Shown piece by piece: positions 35,081-47,285 of a DNA stretch of 64,000 bases. Below the pieces are notes generated by a model. That model searched no databases and had not been told where the DNA came from. It saw only the letters and a list, made by a program, of their open reading frames with translations. The stretch's first letter is position 1. The number at the start of each line of letters is the position of its first letter. Where the stretch lies: NCBI RefSeq assembly GCF_030867145.1, contig NC_134414.1:133064465-133128464 (forward strand). The letters run 5' to 3'. The translations under genes were made by a program, and so were the position numbers. This stretch comes from Opisthocomus hoazin. Taxonomy: Eukaryota > Chordata > Aves > Opisthocomiformes > Opisthocomidae.

Positions 35081-38000
35081 ATTTACAGTTATCAACTTAA
35101 AGTCACAGTAGTTTTGGTATCATCCTAAGCCGTGTTAGTGCTAACAAACAAATAATGAATATTAACATGGAATAGTCAAAATTCCAGAAGAAAGTTTGTT
35201 CAAGCATAGGTTCTTTGAAAGAAATAATTTGAAAATAATGTTTTCTCTGTCATGATAATGTCAAATAGATCTGCAGTTTACAAGAGTAAAATAAGAACCT
35301 TGATAGGGTGCTTACTGATGTTGTCTTTTGGATGAAAGCCTGAAGGAATCCAGAGAGTTTTGATTTCTTGATTTTTGCTTTTTTTTTTCGTTCAGGTGGA
35401 GCATTTGCTGTGGCATTTATATGTGTTTCTCTTCATGCCTGGCAATATTTAGCAAGTTTATTTGGTTTTTTTCCAGATGCCAGTACTAAAGCTTTAGGCA
35501 ATGGAAGGAGATCTTGGTAGATTTCCTTAGTCATTGTTCCAATTTGATCTGGTATTTTGAAGTATTTAAAAAAAAAAAAAAAAGAGAAAGAAACCAGCAG
35601 CCCTAACTTAAAATTATTTAAAATCTTGTAGATTGATTATATTCCAAGATACTGTTCTGCTTTGGGTGGAGATTGAGGAAATAATGAATGAGTCTGACAT
35701 ATTAAGATGTGAATTTTTTCTGTAATAAAAATCATATGTTAGTTGAAATGCAAGTCTTAGGCTTCTTTTTATAATTAAAAAAAGAAGTCTCTTGTTTTGT
35801 ACTAGTAAAGGTAGAGGGAGGATAAGAGTTTGAGAAGAGACTACTGAGACTGTAGTTTTTGAGGGTCATTGCGAGTAAAATGAAAATTTGAACTGACACA
35901 CTTCTGATTTTCAAACACTGGAAAGTCTGAAAACACAGTTGATGCTCTTCATGCATTTATAAGCCTGAAAAAGGAGTTTGGCCATTAGGTGTGGGGAGAA
36001 AAGTCTGTCATGTGGAAGAAGAAAACCAAAATCTTTTAAAAGAGGGATTGGGGGAGAAAAAAAACGCATGGCTGTGAAGGGAGGGGAGAGCAAAAAGCTA
36101 GCCTGTGTCTCTCTGTTGCCCCCTTGTAGCCCAGGCACATACCATCTTACAGCGAGCCAAAGAGCACACAGCGTCACCAGCAATTGCTGACAGACACTTT
36201 TGCCTCCACTGGCCCTGTAGTGCCCACTCTCCAGCTGCTCCGGTGAGGGCTTGCGCTGTTAGCCCGTGGGTGCAGTAGCAAACTGGCTGGGGAGCTGGGC
36301 GAGACCTCCGTGCCTTGGTTTCTAGGTTTGCACTGCCCTTGGGTGAGGTGCGTTTTCGTTTCTCTGCGTACACTAAACAGCATGACCGCAAGGTTCAATA
36401 AAAAATGCAAGTACCTGGATTTATTTGTAACACCCAAAATAGTCATCCCCGTTTACAGATGTTTAGAAAATACAGAGGTGAGAAAAGAAAAGCTGTAGTG
36501 AATATACTCGTGCTGCACTTGCATCAGAGGAATACCTCTTCTGTCGTTCAGTTTACACATTTTTTCCCTTGCTGTCCAGACAGTAGTCGGGTCTTCAGCT
36601 TTGCCCATTTCTCTCTGTTTCTCATGTATTATGTTAGCTGGTATGGCTGTTTTCCCTTTGAAGCCTTTTAGCCAGTCTGTACGGTGTAACTGTTCACCCT
36701 AGACCTCACTGTGTCCTCTGCTTAAGTAGGAGACAGTAACTCTTTTTAGTTAGACCGCTTCCTAATTAGAATAAAAGTAACTTTCCATAGACTTGTAAAA
36801 TGCTCATTGTTATTCTAGGAATAATCCCCTGCACCTGGTTGCCTAGAAAACAATTCTTAGCTTCAATTAAATGTAAAAGTCTCTCTCTTCTCTGGTGATC
36901 AAAGTGATCCAGGGATTATTGCTGCAAATCTTTTTGTTTATGAGAGACTTGTCTCCCAGTGCCTGTGGTCAGTTACAGTATGGATCTGCGTGCCAGCTGA
37001 TTCCTTTCCTGGCAAAGTTGGGAGAAGGGAACACAGAACCAAACTCTTAAAACTTAGCTTAAAACATTGCTGCCCGGTAAAATCATAACAGGTTTGCTAT
37101 ATAGCAAATTCCATGCAAGTTATTACCAGCTTATTTTACTTCTTAAAAAGCAGACTCAAATATGTATATTTGCTGACTGTTTCTTTCATTGGCAGAGTAC
37201 AATTTGCTTTATCTTACAGTGCTGTAAGAAAATCTTTTACTTCTTGCAATTCAAGATTCGTTTCCATGTATTTTGTTTTATCACTTAATGATGACTTCTG
37301 CTTCTAGTCAATACCTATGTGGGTTTCCTGAAAGCTAGTTCAAAAGCTTCAAAGGCTAAGTGCAAAAGAAAATACAGATAAAAATCTTTAAAAATCAGGA
37401 ACTATAAAAGGAAAGTTTTTAACAGTCTTTTGACTTAGTCACATTACACATCCTGGATCGTTTAAGATAGTGATTTATTATATTTATGACAAGAATATTA
37501 TATTAAGCTAAACATTTAACAAGCAAGACAACAGAATATGAGATGTTGCAACACAGCCAAGGTATCCAAGTGCTGTTGGAAGTTCAATTCTTATTTTAAC
37601 TGTGCACTTTGCAACATTGTACCCTAGTTTCTTTAAGCAAACATTTCTATGAATCATTAGCATTTAGATGGATATGGAAGGATTTAATAAAATAGATGTC
37701 GTCAGCTTTGGAAGAGTCCAGTACCAGTTTTCTGATGAGCTGCTTAACTCCTTGCTCCACATTTGTTCAGCTTGTAAATCTAGGAAGTACTACAGCTGTG
37801 AAAAATACAGAGCTTTTTCTGTTTCCCCACCTTATTTGCTGTCAGACTTGACACCAGTTGGGCAAGTGATATCTCCCCCACAGCATATTAAATGCAACAC
37901 CTCTGCATTTCTCAAAGATTGCTGGATAGGAATAAGCCAACTTTATAGAGCTGTATTATTTACAGAGTTCAACTCTGTAAATGAACTGAAACATTGATCC

Positions 38001-38940
38001 TTCTGAATTTCTTTTCTGTGAGCATCCCCGCACGCAAGGTTTTTCAGCATTCTCCGTGATTCTCTGTGCTTCTCACAGAGAACCACTCAGATGTTTGTGA
38101 GACTCTGGCTAACTTTGCTTTTCAGGCACATGTGCATTTGACTGTGACTCCAGTGGGAGGAATTTGCCCTACTGTATATGTCTTTACATTAACTGGTTGC
38201 AGCTAAACAAAGCAGACCTGCACTTTGAAAGGCACACAATATCGTACCATTATATGACAACCAAAGCAGCCAGAAATTGTGTCAGATCCCCCAAAAAGTC
38301 TTAAAAAGCATGAGTGGATTTTGTGGGGTTTTTTCCTTTAGGAAAAAGGTTAAATGCAGGATTTCTTTTTATTGTCTTCAGGTTTCTCTGCTTTCAAGTT
38401 ATCAAGTAAGTGGTAGAAACTTACTTTAATTATTGTGATTAAAACTAAGATATAATGCTATAATGAAGAAGCTGAGACTTCAAGAAAAATGCACAAGACT
38501 CAAGTTATGGGAACTGGTAACACACAAATTCATTAAAACATTGCATTTCTAAATTCAGAAAACCTCCAAAAAAACAGAATTTATCAGGTTGGTTTGAGGA
38601 CATTGCGACGCGTTTGTGGGTAAGCTAGGAACCAAACAAAAGAAGCACTTCTGTTATGTTGTTTTTCTCACTCTGCGAAGAATGAAAACCTACATATATT
38701 TAAGTTCAAAGCTTGCCTCAGAGCGGCTTTGACTGAACCACGTGGTTCTTTTCTGTAGTTTGTAGCACTTGTACTGGCGTTCCAGGGTAAGCATTTGTGG
38801 ATATTGCTTGGAACGATGGTTTCAGATTCACACCATACAGCATGCAGTGACACAGTGATCACTGTGAACCGTAATTTTGTGGTTAAGGTTTCCCATTCCA
38901 TTTATCTGCATTTAAAGGGAAGCAGCGTTCCTCCCACCTG
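35081..38940. other. Intergenic DNA downstream of GPR15 (3' side)
   Basis: AT-rich and without a supported gene apart from the candidate exon noted separately. A 109-codon frame at 37668-37997 looks like chance. A minus-strand AATAAA (TTTATT at 38368-38373) could be a distal GPR15 poly(A) signal. Confidence 0.5.
36130..36242 (+). other. Candidate exon, unidentified
   Basis: The 113-bp block is bounded by a pyrimidine-rich acceptor (CTCTGTTGCCCCCTTGTAG) and a strong donor (CTCCG|GTGAGG). Two frames are open. No protein was recognised. It may belong to a transcript from the 25-kb CpG island, or be chance. Confidence 0.2.
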
Positions 38941-39008
38941 AAGTGCTGGCTGCATTACACTTGCACCTTTGTCTCTGTCGCTCGTTTCTTTTTTTCAATT
39001 TCCCTCGC

Positions 39009-39014
39009 TTTATT
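39009..39014 (-). terminator. GPR15 candidate polyadenylation signal
   Basis: TTTATT on the + strand is AATAAA on the minus strand, 57 bases past the GPR15 stop codon. A second copy at 38368-38373 could serve a longer 3' UTR. Confidence 0.5.
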
Positions 39015-39070
39015 CTCTTCCTGCCATCTTTGGAGAGAGAAGTTCCTTCCTCCACAGTCCCAGCTCCCAG

Positions 39071-40162
39071 TCAGAGGGATACGGAGCGCTTCCTCTTCCT
39101 AGTGGCATACTCCCCCACAACAAAATTGGATAAGGAGTGGCTCAGGCGAGTGTCCAGAGTATCAGAGGTGCTGCTGCTGCTGCTGCTGCTGGTTTTCACC
39201 CATGGACACAGGCACCGGAGCATGGCTCTACGGATGTAGTTGTCAAAGCAATAGTAAATGAAAGGGTTGGCACAGCTATTGGCAAAAGCAAAAGGGCTGC
39301 TCAGCTGTATGCCCAGCTGGGCAACCATGTCGGGAGAACAGTCGGGCTGCTTCAGGAGTCCCAAAAGGATGGCCATAAGCTTGAAAAGGTTGAAGGGAAC
39401 CCAGGAGATAACAAAAGCTGCCACTACAATGAAGACAATCTTGATGGATTTTCTCAGTTTCTTATCATGTTTCCCAGCTCTCTGGTAATGCACACAGAGC
39501 CTCTTGGTGATGGAGCAGTAGAAGGTTAAGATACTCAACAGTGGGAAGAAGAAGGCCAGGATTAAGACCGTCAGTGACATGATCTGTCTGGCTTCTGTCA
39601 CAGCTTTGTCTGCGCAGTAAGTCTTTCCATATTGCTTCTTCAGTTCTCTGGACAAAAGGGTTGGCATCCCCAGGCAGCAGGATAATAACCAGACACAGAT
39701 ACAGAGTCCACTGGAATTGGATCTTGTTCTGACCCGTCTAGCGATAGAGGGATGCATGATAGCAAGGTAGCGGTCAGCACTCATACAAGTGAGGAGGAGG
39801 ATGCTGCAGTACATGTTGACTGAGATAACATAGGAACTAGCTTTACAGAGGAAAGATCCTACCCTCCAACTCCCGTCCGATGCCTCCTTGTCCACCCAGA
39901 ACGGCAGCGTGATGAGGAAGATGAAGTCAGATGCAGCGAGGTTGATGATGAAGACGTCGATCAGCCTCTGGACCCGTCGCTTGAAGACCAAGGCTGCTAT
40001 CAAGATGGAGTTGCCGACAATGCCCACCAGGAACACAGCAGTGTAGACGACAGGGAGGAAAGTAGACATATACTGCAGGTGCTGATACTGGCAGCTGTCA
40101 TCGTAGTAGTAGTCATAGTTGAAAGTGACTGTAGTCACCGGCGAAAGCTGGGTGAGTTCCAT
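39071..40162 (-). CDS. GPR15: GPR15, chemoattractant-type class A GPCR
   Basis: One uninterrupted exon encodes 363 residues (human 360). Seven helices are clear. The extracellular N terminus has a tyrosine/acid cluster ([10 protein letters not shown]), typical of sulfotyrosine sites in chemokine-like receptors. Landmarks include NLAASD in helix 2, an extracellular Cys pair (about 106 and 183), DRYLAI after helix 3, SWVPFN in helix 6 and NPFIYY in helix 7. The C terminus RKRKRSVSL keeps the Arg-rich, penultimate-Ser 14-3-3 signal that controls surface delivery of human GPR15. Known role: homing of lymphocytes to gut and skin in response to GPR15L. Start choice: an upstream in-frame ATG at 40183 would add 7 residues, but the ATG at 40162 has the better context (AGAAATGG) and gives exactly the human spacing (34 residues) to the FLPV helix. 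Confidence 0.97.
   Translation of the reverse strand: MELTQLSPVTTVTFNYDYYYDDSCQYQHLQYMSTFLPVVYTAVFLVGIVGNSILIAALVFKRRVQRLIDVFIINLAASDFIFLITLPFWVDKEASDGSWRVGSFLCKASSYVISVNMYCSILLLTCMSADRYLAIMHPSIARRVRTRSNSSGLCICVWLLSCCLGMPTLLSRELKKQYGKTYCADKAVTEARQIMSLTVLILAFFFPLLSILTFYCSITKRLCVHYQRAGKHDKKLRKSIKIVFIVVAAFVISWVPFNLFKLMAILLGLLKQPDCSPDMVAQLGIQLSSPFAFANSCANPFIYYCFDNYIRRAMLRCLCPWVKTSSSSSSSTSDTLDTRLSHSLSNFVVGEYATRKRKRSVSL
39168..39192. repeat. (CTG)8 repeat inside GPR15
   Basis: Eight CTG units (AGC on the coding strand) encode a run of eight serines in the cytoplasmic tail, directly after the helix-8 cysteines. Human GPR15 has no comparable run. It is a coding microsatellite and may vary in length between individuals. 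Confidence 0.9.
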
Positions 40163-40284
40163 TTCTGGCCAAGCTGTCCTCATCTCCGCTCTGAGGAAGG
40201 CTCTGAGCTCCCCCTACCCTTCCCCTCAAGGTCGTCTTTAAAAACATGTTATCGAGGGAGGAGGGAGGAGTAGGGGGAGGGAGG

Positions 40285-40335
40285 AGGAGAAAAGTGGTTT
40301 TGGGGGGGTAATTTATATACTTTTAGCCAATCACA
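40285..40335 (-). promoter_or_regulatory. GPR15 core promoter (TATA and CCAAT boxes)
   Basis: On the minus strand, TGATTGGCT (inverted CCAAT, 40325-40333) is followed by GTATATAAAT (40311-40320). A TATA box at this place puts the cap site near 40285, giving a 5' UTR of about 120 bases before the ATG at 40162. The intervening minus strand is C/T-rich. Confidence 0.65.
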
Positions 40336-43300
40336 TAGGCAATGGACAGGCAACGAGAGTCTCTGATTAGTCAAAACCTTGTCTTCAGAATAAACACTTG
40401 CTTCTTTTCTTAAAATCAGGTTTAGTTTTACTGATTTTATCTTCATTTTACATTTGCCTGTGTAAGCGAACCAGGTTTGGGTTTTACTTTTATATTGGGG
40501 GGAGGGAAGATAGTTTTCAAGATTCTGAACTTTTTATTTTTTAAGACAGGATATTGCTAGTTTGCAGAGGTTTGAGATTGTACCCGCTCAGAAGTCAGAG
40601 AACAGTGAATTCAGGTGCCTCATTCTTTATCTTTACTCAGAACATTTTGTATAAATTGCTTTTCAGGGCAAGTAAAACTTTTCTGAGGCTCAGAGGTTTT
40701 TACTTTGTCAGTTTATGATTGTTGTTTTCTGTTGAGAGTAATTGTCTCACATGAAAATACTTGGGGAAGAACATTTAAAACTACCATTGCCATTCTGCCC
40801 TGTAGTTAGTTGTTCTATACCAGTCCCAGGCTCTCCACTGCTCTGCCAGTGCCCCGCTCCTGCCCTGCAGACCCTCCAGTTCCCCTAGCCCTGGGCTCCC
40901 CACAAGCAACTTTATGAATGTATTTGAAACTTGGAGGAAAGTTTTCCAGCGTGCCATAGATCCGTCCACAATTCGAAACTTGACTTGATGTTCCCATCCC
41001 CGCACAGGCTTCCTTGTAGTCCTGATCTCCAGAGCAATGGTTTGTTCATTCTTCTGACTGTGCAGCCCACGTGGCTCTTGAGCCGTTGTTGTGTACAGTG
41101 CTCCCTTCTCTTAAAGAGCTCTGATTTCCTTCATCTCTCATTCGCAATATCAATATCGCTCCAGCTGTAGCTTACCATACAGACTGCCCTTTCAGCATTG
41201 CATAAATCAAATGAAATTCTCACTTTTTGAACTACTGAATTCATTACAGCTTTGTCAAGTGCATACTAATTTGAAACTTCTACTACTGGTCTTCATCATC
41301 CTTCCCCTCTTCTGCAGATAAGTTCATTTTCTCCTTCCCCTCCCTCCCACCTGCATGTTCACAGACCAGGTGTGCCTTCAGGAGTCTCAGAGCTTTGAGC
41401 AAATTGCTTACTGGAGTGTGCTCAAGCAGATAGATCGTGTCTATATATGTCTCCACAGGCAAAGCGCAACTCCAAATTGCACAGACAGCAAACTAGTCCC
41501 TCTGGAACACTCTGGATGCACTCAGATTCCCTCTGCCAGTGCTCAGGTTATGTGCTCCCATGCGGCAGGTACCTGGTAGACTTCCAGGCACCTGGAAAAG
41601 CAGCCAGCTGCTATTAAACGACTGGCTGCTGGATCAAGGGATATTTAGGCAGGCACTCTCTCTTGTGTAGATGTGCTGATGTCTAATAAGGAGCTAGTTA
41701 TATACAGCTGCCTTCCTATTAGTAAGGCACTAGTGGACTCTAGCTGACTGTTTTTCATGGAATGTGTAAGGATTTAATTATCTCAGTGAGTGTAATTCAG
41801 CCGTCACAAACTCTGAAAAAAGATCAAGGTGTATAAAAACACCCTGGCTTAGATTACCGATTTGTATGCCGCAGACCTAAGCGTGAACCTGTAAGGAAGC
41901 ACAGGCTAAAAATCATCTTCTCGCCATCTGAAGATGACAAAAGATTTACCAACTTTTCAGCTAAGAGTTGTGTAAAAATGCTCAAGTATCTTTCAGTCTA
42001 CAGAAACAATTTTTGATGGATTCAGTGCAAAGGTGAGTTTTGTGTCACCTTTATTTATTTCTGCTTCAAGGAATGCGGTTTTTTCTTCCAAGAAGCGCTG
42101 GGAAATAGAGGCATTCTCTTTCCATCAGCACTAGAGTAGAAGATCAGCTGAACCCTGTGGTCTGTGGTATAATAGTTCTGCCTCCCTTGCAAAGATGGAC
42201 CTACCTGTTATTTTACTCTGCACTTAGATCCTAACAGTTTACATGTAGTTGCAGGCTTTATAAATCAGGCACAAACTTCTCTCCCTCCATCTTGCACTAC
42301 TGCATACTCCTTCTTGAAATTCACTCCCTCCCTCTCCCCATCCCAGAGCAGACAAAAAAAGGAGTAACTTTTTGAAAAGCTTAATGGAACCATAAAGATA
42401 AGCATATGTCCATGTGTTCTTGTGTTTGTAGTTCCTCACTTTGTTGTCTCCTTGTAGTTTAATAGCCTTACTTACTAAAATAAAAAAATCATATAGTAAA
42501 CCTTTTCCAATAGGATCAACTCTGTTCTGTTGAATTTGCTCTGTATTTATTGAATGCTCAAAACAGACTTGTGGATGTCACTGCTTGTTGCCATGTTGCA
42601 GATGTGACACTTCCTTATCTGGACAGAAGATTTGCAAAGATAATATGAAGCGTTGTTGTGAATAATGAAGCGATCTTTAATTAACCAAGCATAGCAGGAA
42701 CAGGCGTATTTGTTGGTAGTCTGTAAGCCTTGTGGTTTTTTATGTGGTGTTGATTCACTTAGGACATCGTGTAAGGTCCTGCTCTTCTCAGAGCTCATAT
42801 CCCTGAAGTAGAGCCAAGCTCTCAAAAATACTCAGCACATGGGAATTCCTCTCATAACACTTCTGCATAGATATTCCAGAAAGCTCAGCTTGTGATGTGC
42901 TAAGCTCCAGGAGATGTGGTGAGGTGTTTTGTCAGCAGGAGGGCAGCCTCCATGCTCTTCTCAACCCGCTTCTAGATTCCCACAGCACTTTCCTCCTCCC
43001 AGATCTCACCAGATACATGTAAACCCTTTTCCCAAACAAAATTTTCTGCTGAAGCAAAGCTACTGGCTTGGTTTGGGTGTATGTTCTTCCTTTTGGGGTA
43101 CCCACCTTGTCCGGCCCTTGACGCAGCACTGAAAAAAATGCAGCCGCAGGGTGCTGAGTAATTTTGAACCTGAGAGTGAACCTAAAGCTCCTGTAACCAC
43201 AGACTCACAGCAGATCCTGTAATCGTGGCCGTGCATTTGGCCAGTTCTGCTTTAGAGCGTGTGTTTCTCTGATGGTCCTGCCTTTCTCAGATGCACTTGC

Positions 43301-46080
43301 GAAGTTTGTCACCTCAGCGTTTGTACCGTGCCTGAAGTCTTCCTCACTGGAAACGCTGAGGTATTTCCAACAGAAGCAAGGGAAAAGATCTCATGTCTTC
43401 GTTTGCAGTTCTGTATTATGGGAGCCTTCTGATTCTGTGCCAAAAGCAGTGAAAGAGATGCACAGCAGAACGATCTGCACAGGAAGTATGCAGGGTTGTT
43501 GATGTCGTTTGTTACACACACCCCTCCTGACAAATTTCTGCAATTGAAGCATTTCTGGTAGCGAGGTGTGGGTTTGTTTTTTTTTTTCCATTTTTTTTAC
43601 ATTGTCTGTTTTACTGATAGTTTAAATGTGGTTTTATTCCAGCTTGTACATGTGCCTTTTTATAAGCACAGGCATCTAGATAAAATAAGCTACGTATCTA
43701 TAAATTATTAATGATGATAAGCACTGAGAAGGAACGGAGGTTCATTTGGCTGTAAAAGAAAGTGTAGTAGTTTCTAAATGATTGTGCTTCAAAAACCTCC
43801 TGTAAGGAATAGAGATTTGCAGACCTAATTAAAAAAAAACAACCAAGAAAACCCCACCAGATTTGCTGAAACTGAAGGCAGGCTCAGAGGTAGCCAGATG
43901 AATGGTAACCAACAGAAGTTTCATCCCTGAACAAAGAGGAGAGGGTAGTACTGATTCAGGTAAAATTGTGGGCACTGGGACAAGGCATCAGGGTAGGCTG
44001 AAATGGTTGCATACCGAGAGCAGTGGTCTACAAAGTGCGGTGTGGTAAGAAAATATTTTTGTATACTTAAGAAAATAAATATTTTTAAAATAGTGTTTGT
44101 TTCCTCTTTGTCTCATCCTTTTTAAATTCATATTTTTGTGTATTTTTTATAATGTACGTATTAGTACAGAGTACATGTATATAATTAAAAAACCTCACAT
44201 GTAATAGGGGTGCATGCCCAAAAAGTTTTTATTGATGGGGTGCATGATGAAAGGTTAGGAGACCACTGACTTAGAGGACAAGTGGGTATCATTAAAGCGA
44301 ACCCGTGCTATTCATCACATTTGGAAGAAGCACATCGAGAAGGTTTTCTCTCTGTGAAAATTATAATTAGGGTAGGGTTTTCTTAGCCTACTGTGTTCTG
44401 TGCCACAGACAGAAAAATACAGAAAGCAGAAATAAAACCAGGGAGACTGTATAAAGAGGTGTGGGGGGAATCCATGAGATTTTCTGCCCATTATATGTGC
44501 AGGCTATGTGAAAGGCTCACAGATGATGCCTAAAACACAGAAATGAAAAATGCCCTTTTTATTATTACAAAGAGAATATTTGCTGGGGGATGCGATATCT
44601 TGTAAATTAACTAGTATTATTGGAAGAAACGGGCAGACTTTTTTGACCGCTTTTTCAGGTCTGAATCAGTCAGTCCTGAAGCGAATGTGGTGTACAAAGG
44701 AGGTTTTTTCATTTCTTACCCTGTATCAACTTCATGTAATACAGATGGTCACGCCTCCTGCAAATGTTTGCTTATTTCCTTAGACTGTGAGAGCTAAATT
44801 GACACAAATTTTGTATGACACAGATTTTTTTCAACATACTAGGGGTTTTTTGTTTGTTTTGTTTGCAGCACTCTGATGTTAAACTGTCTGACAGTGCCTG
44901 ACACCTTCTGTTAGAGGGGCTAACTAATGCACACGATCCAGGACTGCTATCGAAGAAACTTCAGGTTTGCAAAAAGCAGGAACAGCGTTTGAGCTGTAGC
45001 CACCAGCATTACTCTCTTCGTGCTTTCATGTGCAAAGTGCCATGGTTTCTGCACAGTAAGGCAAACTTTTACTTTGAAAAACCTTCCCAAATGATCCTCT
45101 TCTGTAGCTAAACTGATCAGCGAGTGGTTCTGCTGAGGCACACTGAGGTGTGAAGAGAAAACGAAAAAAGATAGGTGTTAGCAATGAGTGACTCCGTGTA
45201 TTCATTTGTGAGGTTTTTATTGCGTTGCTCTTATTATATGGACGGGTATTTTTCAAGAAAAAAAATCTAGGTGAAATCTGTAGACAGTATTTGAAATTAA
45301 ATAAACAAAATGAAAACACATCTCTTCCCTCTGGCTGTTTTCGAGCAGCTGCACACATCATATTGATCAGGGCAAATTATGAAGAAGAAAAGGCCACTGT
45401 AGTCTAATTCAATAATGGAAGTAATTGGCTGCAAATGCCAATGGCTGCAAAATTTTCCAGAATTGATTGTCATTTTTACAAGATTAGATCTTTTAGGAGA
45501 AAAGCCTACAGACTTGCCAGTGTTAGATAATTCACTACAATTTACAGTAAATGGTTCCAATTCTGCTTATCCCGTGGCTTAGAAAGCAGAGGTTGTTTGG
45601 TTTTTTTTCTTTTAGCATTTTCTAGCTTCAATTTCTGATAGTTTTGCCAAGTATACTGAAAAAACTGCTAGTGATTTTTTTGTTCCCTATTGCCATTACT
45701 TGTATTTTATGATCTTGCAACTGCTTAGCTCTCCCTTCAGTAAATTAAATTGACTGACCTTCTGTGATATATTTCACTCAGAGGGGTTTTCTAATTGCTC
45801 AGTGATTTTCATGTCTGTTTTCAGATTTCTCTCTACTTTATCAACATGTCTCAACATGTCAAAACAAGACATGCTATTTCAGCAGCCAGCAGCAACTCTA
45901 GATGTGATACAGCTTCTTTCCTCCTTGTGATTGCTCTGTTTGTACATCTGAGGTTGCAGGAAAGCGGGGTTTCTTGGCCACAGCACCATCTTGGCTGTTG
46001 GTAATCCACCATGAGCCGTTTGTCCTTTCATTTTGTACTTCCCAGGGTAAAGTTTTGTGCCAGGTAAGTATAGCTTCCAC
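40336..46080. other. Intergenic DNA between GPR15 and CLDND1
   Basis: AT-rich with no recognised gene. It holds the hAT-type MITE at 44021-44268. I see no other named repeat and no exon with good splice sites and a known protein match. Confidence 0.6.
44021..44268. mobile_element. Probable hAT-type MITE (Charlie-like), 248 bp
   Basis: The ends are inverted repeats: CAGTGGTCTACAAAG at the left and, on the reverse strand from the right end, CAGTGGTCTCCTAAC. CAGTGGT... is the usual hAT/Charlie terminus. The flanking 8-mers ACCGAGAG (44013-44020) and ACTTAGAG (44269-44276) match at six of eight positions, as expected for an old 8-bp target duplication. The inside is AT-rich with no coding capacity. 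Confidence 0.72.
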
Positions 46081-46089
46081 TCTTTGCTC

Positions 46090-46330
46090 TTAAACGAATG
46101 AGCTCATCGATGACCTTATTGAAAGTTTGCTTGCCCCGGCCTGCCAGATGATCAGGTCACCCTGTACCGGTGCCCTCTCCATGTCATTATTTACCCTTCC
46201 CTCAGGCCTGGTGTCATCTGTGAAGTCTATCAGTGATACCCTGCTTTCCTCCAGGCCTTCGATAAAGATGTTAAATATTTTACAGTCTAGCATGAATCCC
46301 AGTCAGACCCCAAAATACGTCCTTCCAGAC
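46090..46330 (-). mobile_element. Ancient CR1-like reverse-transcriptase remnant
   Basis: On the minus strand a frame reads KIFNIFIEGLEESRVSLIDF then TDDTRPEGRVNND. The order FNIFI... then an F-x-DD-T catalytic-like motif followed by P-E-G fits the CR1 RT palm region. No 3' tail is present nearby, so this is an internal fragment. Confidence 0.5.
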
Positions 46331-47285
46331 AGTTGCATTATGAGGTGTTGGTGAGAAGGTTCCATGACCTGGAAAGGTGGGATGTATAGGCAGAGGCTTC
46401 TTAATTATATAGAGTTTATATCTTTAAATAAAATAAATTATTTTGTTGCAATAAGTCAGAGAAGTTTCTGGTATTGCTGCTTCCACCATTGGCATCCTAG
46501 GTTCTGACCTCACTGCAGAAACGCTTCGAGGCTGCTCTGGGAGAGGAGCTGGTCGGGGTCGTTCCCCAGCCATCTTCAGGGGCGTGAAAACCTGGGGCGT
46601 GATTCTGGCTTTTCTGAGTGTTTGTTTCCTGGTTTGGAGGTTGGTGAAATCAAAACTGGGTGCGGTGGTCTCCAGCCAGGGGAGTTGTTAACCCCTCTGA
46701 CGAGTCTTCTTGTGACTTGCATGGGTACGGGTACCGGGGGCGGGGGGAAATGGCCCCTTTGGGGCACGGAGCCAGCGCTGCCGATTTTTGCAATTTTTAC
46801 CAAATCTTTCTGGGTTTTTTTCCCCTTGTGTTTTTCCAAGTCACCCAGCCAGGATATGGTGTCACCGTTTTTACAAGCGGCCAAGCGAAAAAGAGGGAAA
46901 GGTGGGCCTTACGGCTGCGGGGGGAGGCCCAATGATCGGAACTGCAGAAACGGGAGTTTGCAGAGTGCATTTTCATTGCGTGTCTGTGAGCACCCGCGGC
47001 TGCCACAGCAGGTACGGGACGCTGGGGCCGCGGCTCCGGATTCCCGAGCGCCCGTGCCGTTCGGCGTTAGTCCGGGCGAGGTGCGGTGCCAAGGTGCAGG
47101 CCGAGCCGGGCCTGTGTCAGCAGCGGGGCCCTGCTTTGGGGCCTGCAAGTGCCGGCGGGGCGGCAGGCGCCCTGCGGACACACCTGTGGTCGAGGGGAGG
47201 GGGGCAGGTGGGCTCCCGGCGGCGGGCGCTGGGGAAGCCGACGGGCGTCGAAAGGCGAGGGCTGGCCGCACCGGAGGCGGCGGGA

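Noticed and set aside
37668-37997. A 109-codon open frame between the LTR and GPR15
   Set aside because: No recognised domain, no flanking promoter or splice support, and AT-rich codon use like noncoding surroundings.
26181-39000. CPOX expected next to GPR15
   Set aside because: I looked for the conserved CPOX motifs (such as the WWFGGG and FNYRYFE regions) and did not find them by eye. Short exons could be missed, so a protein search is needed before calling it absent.
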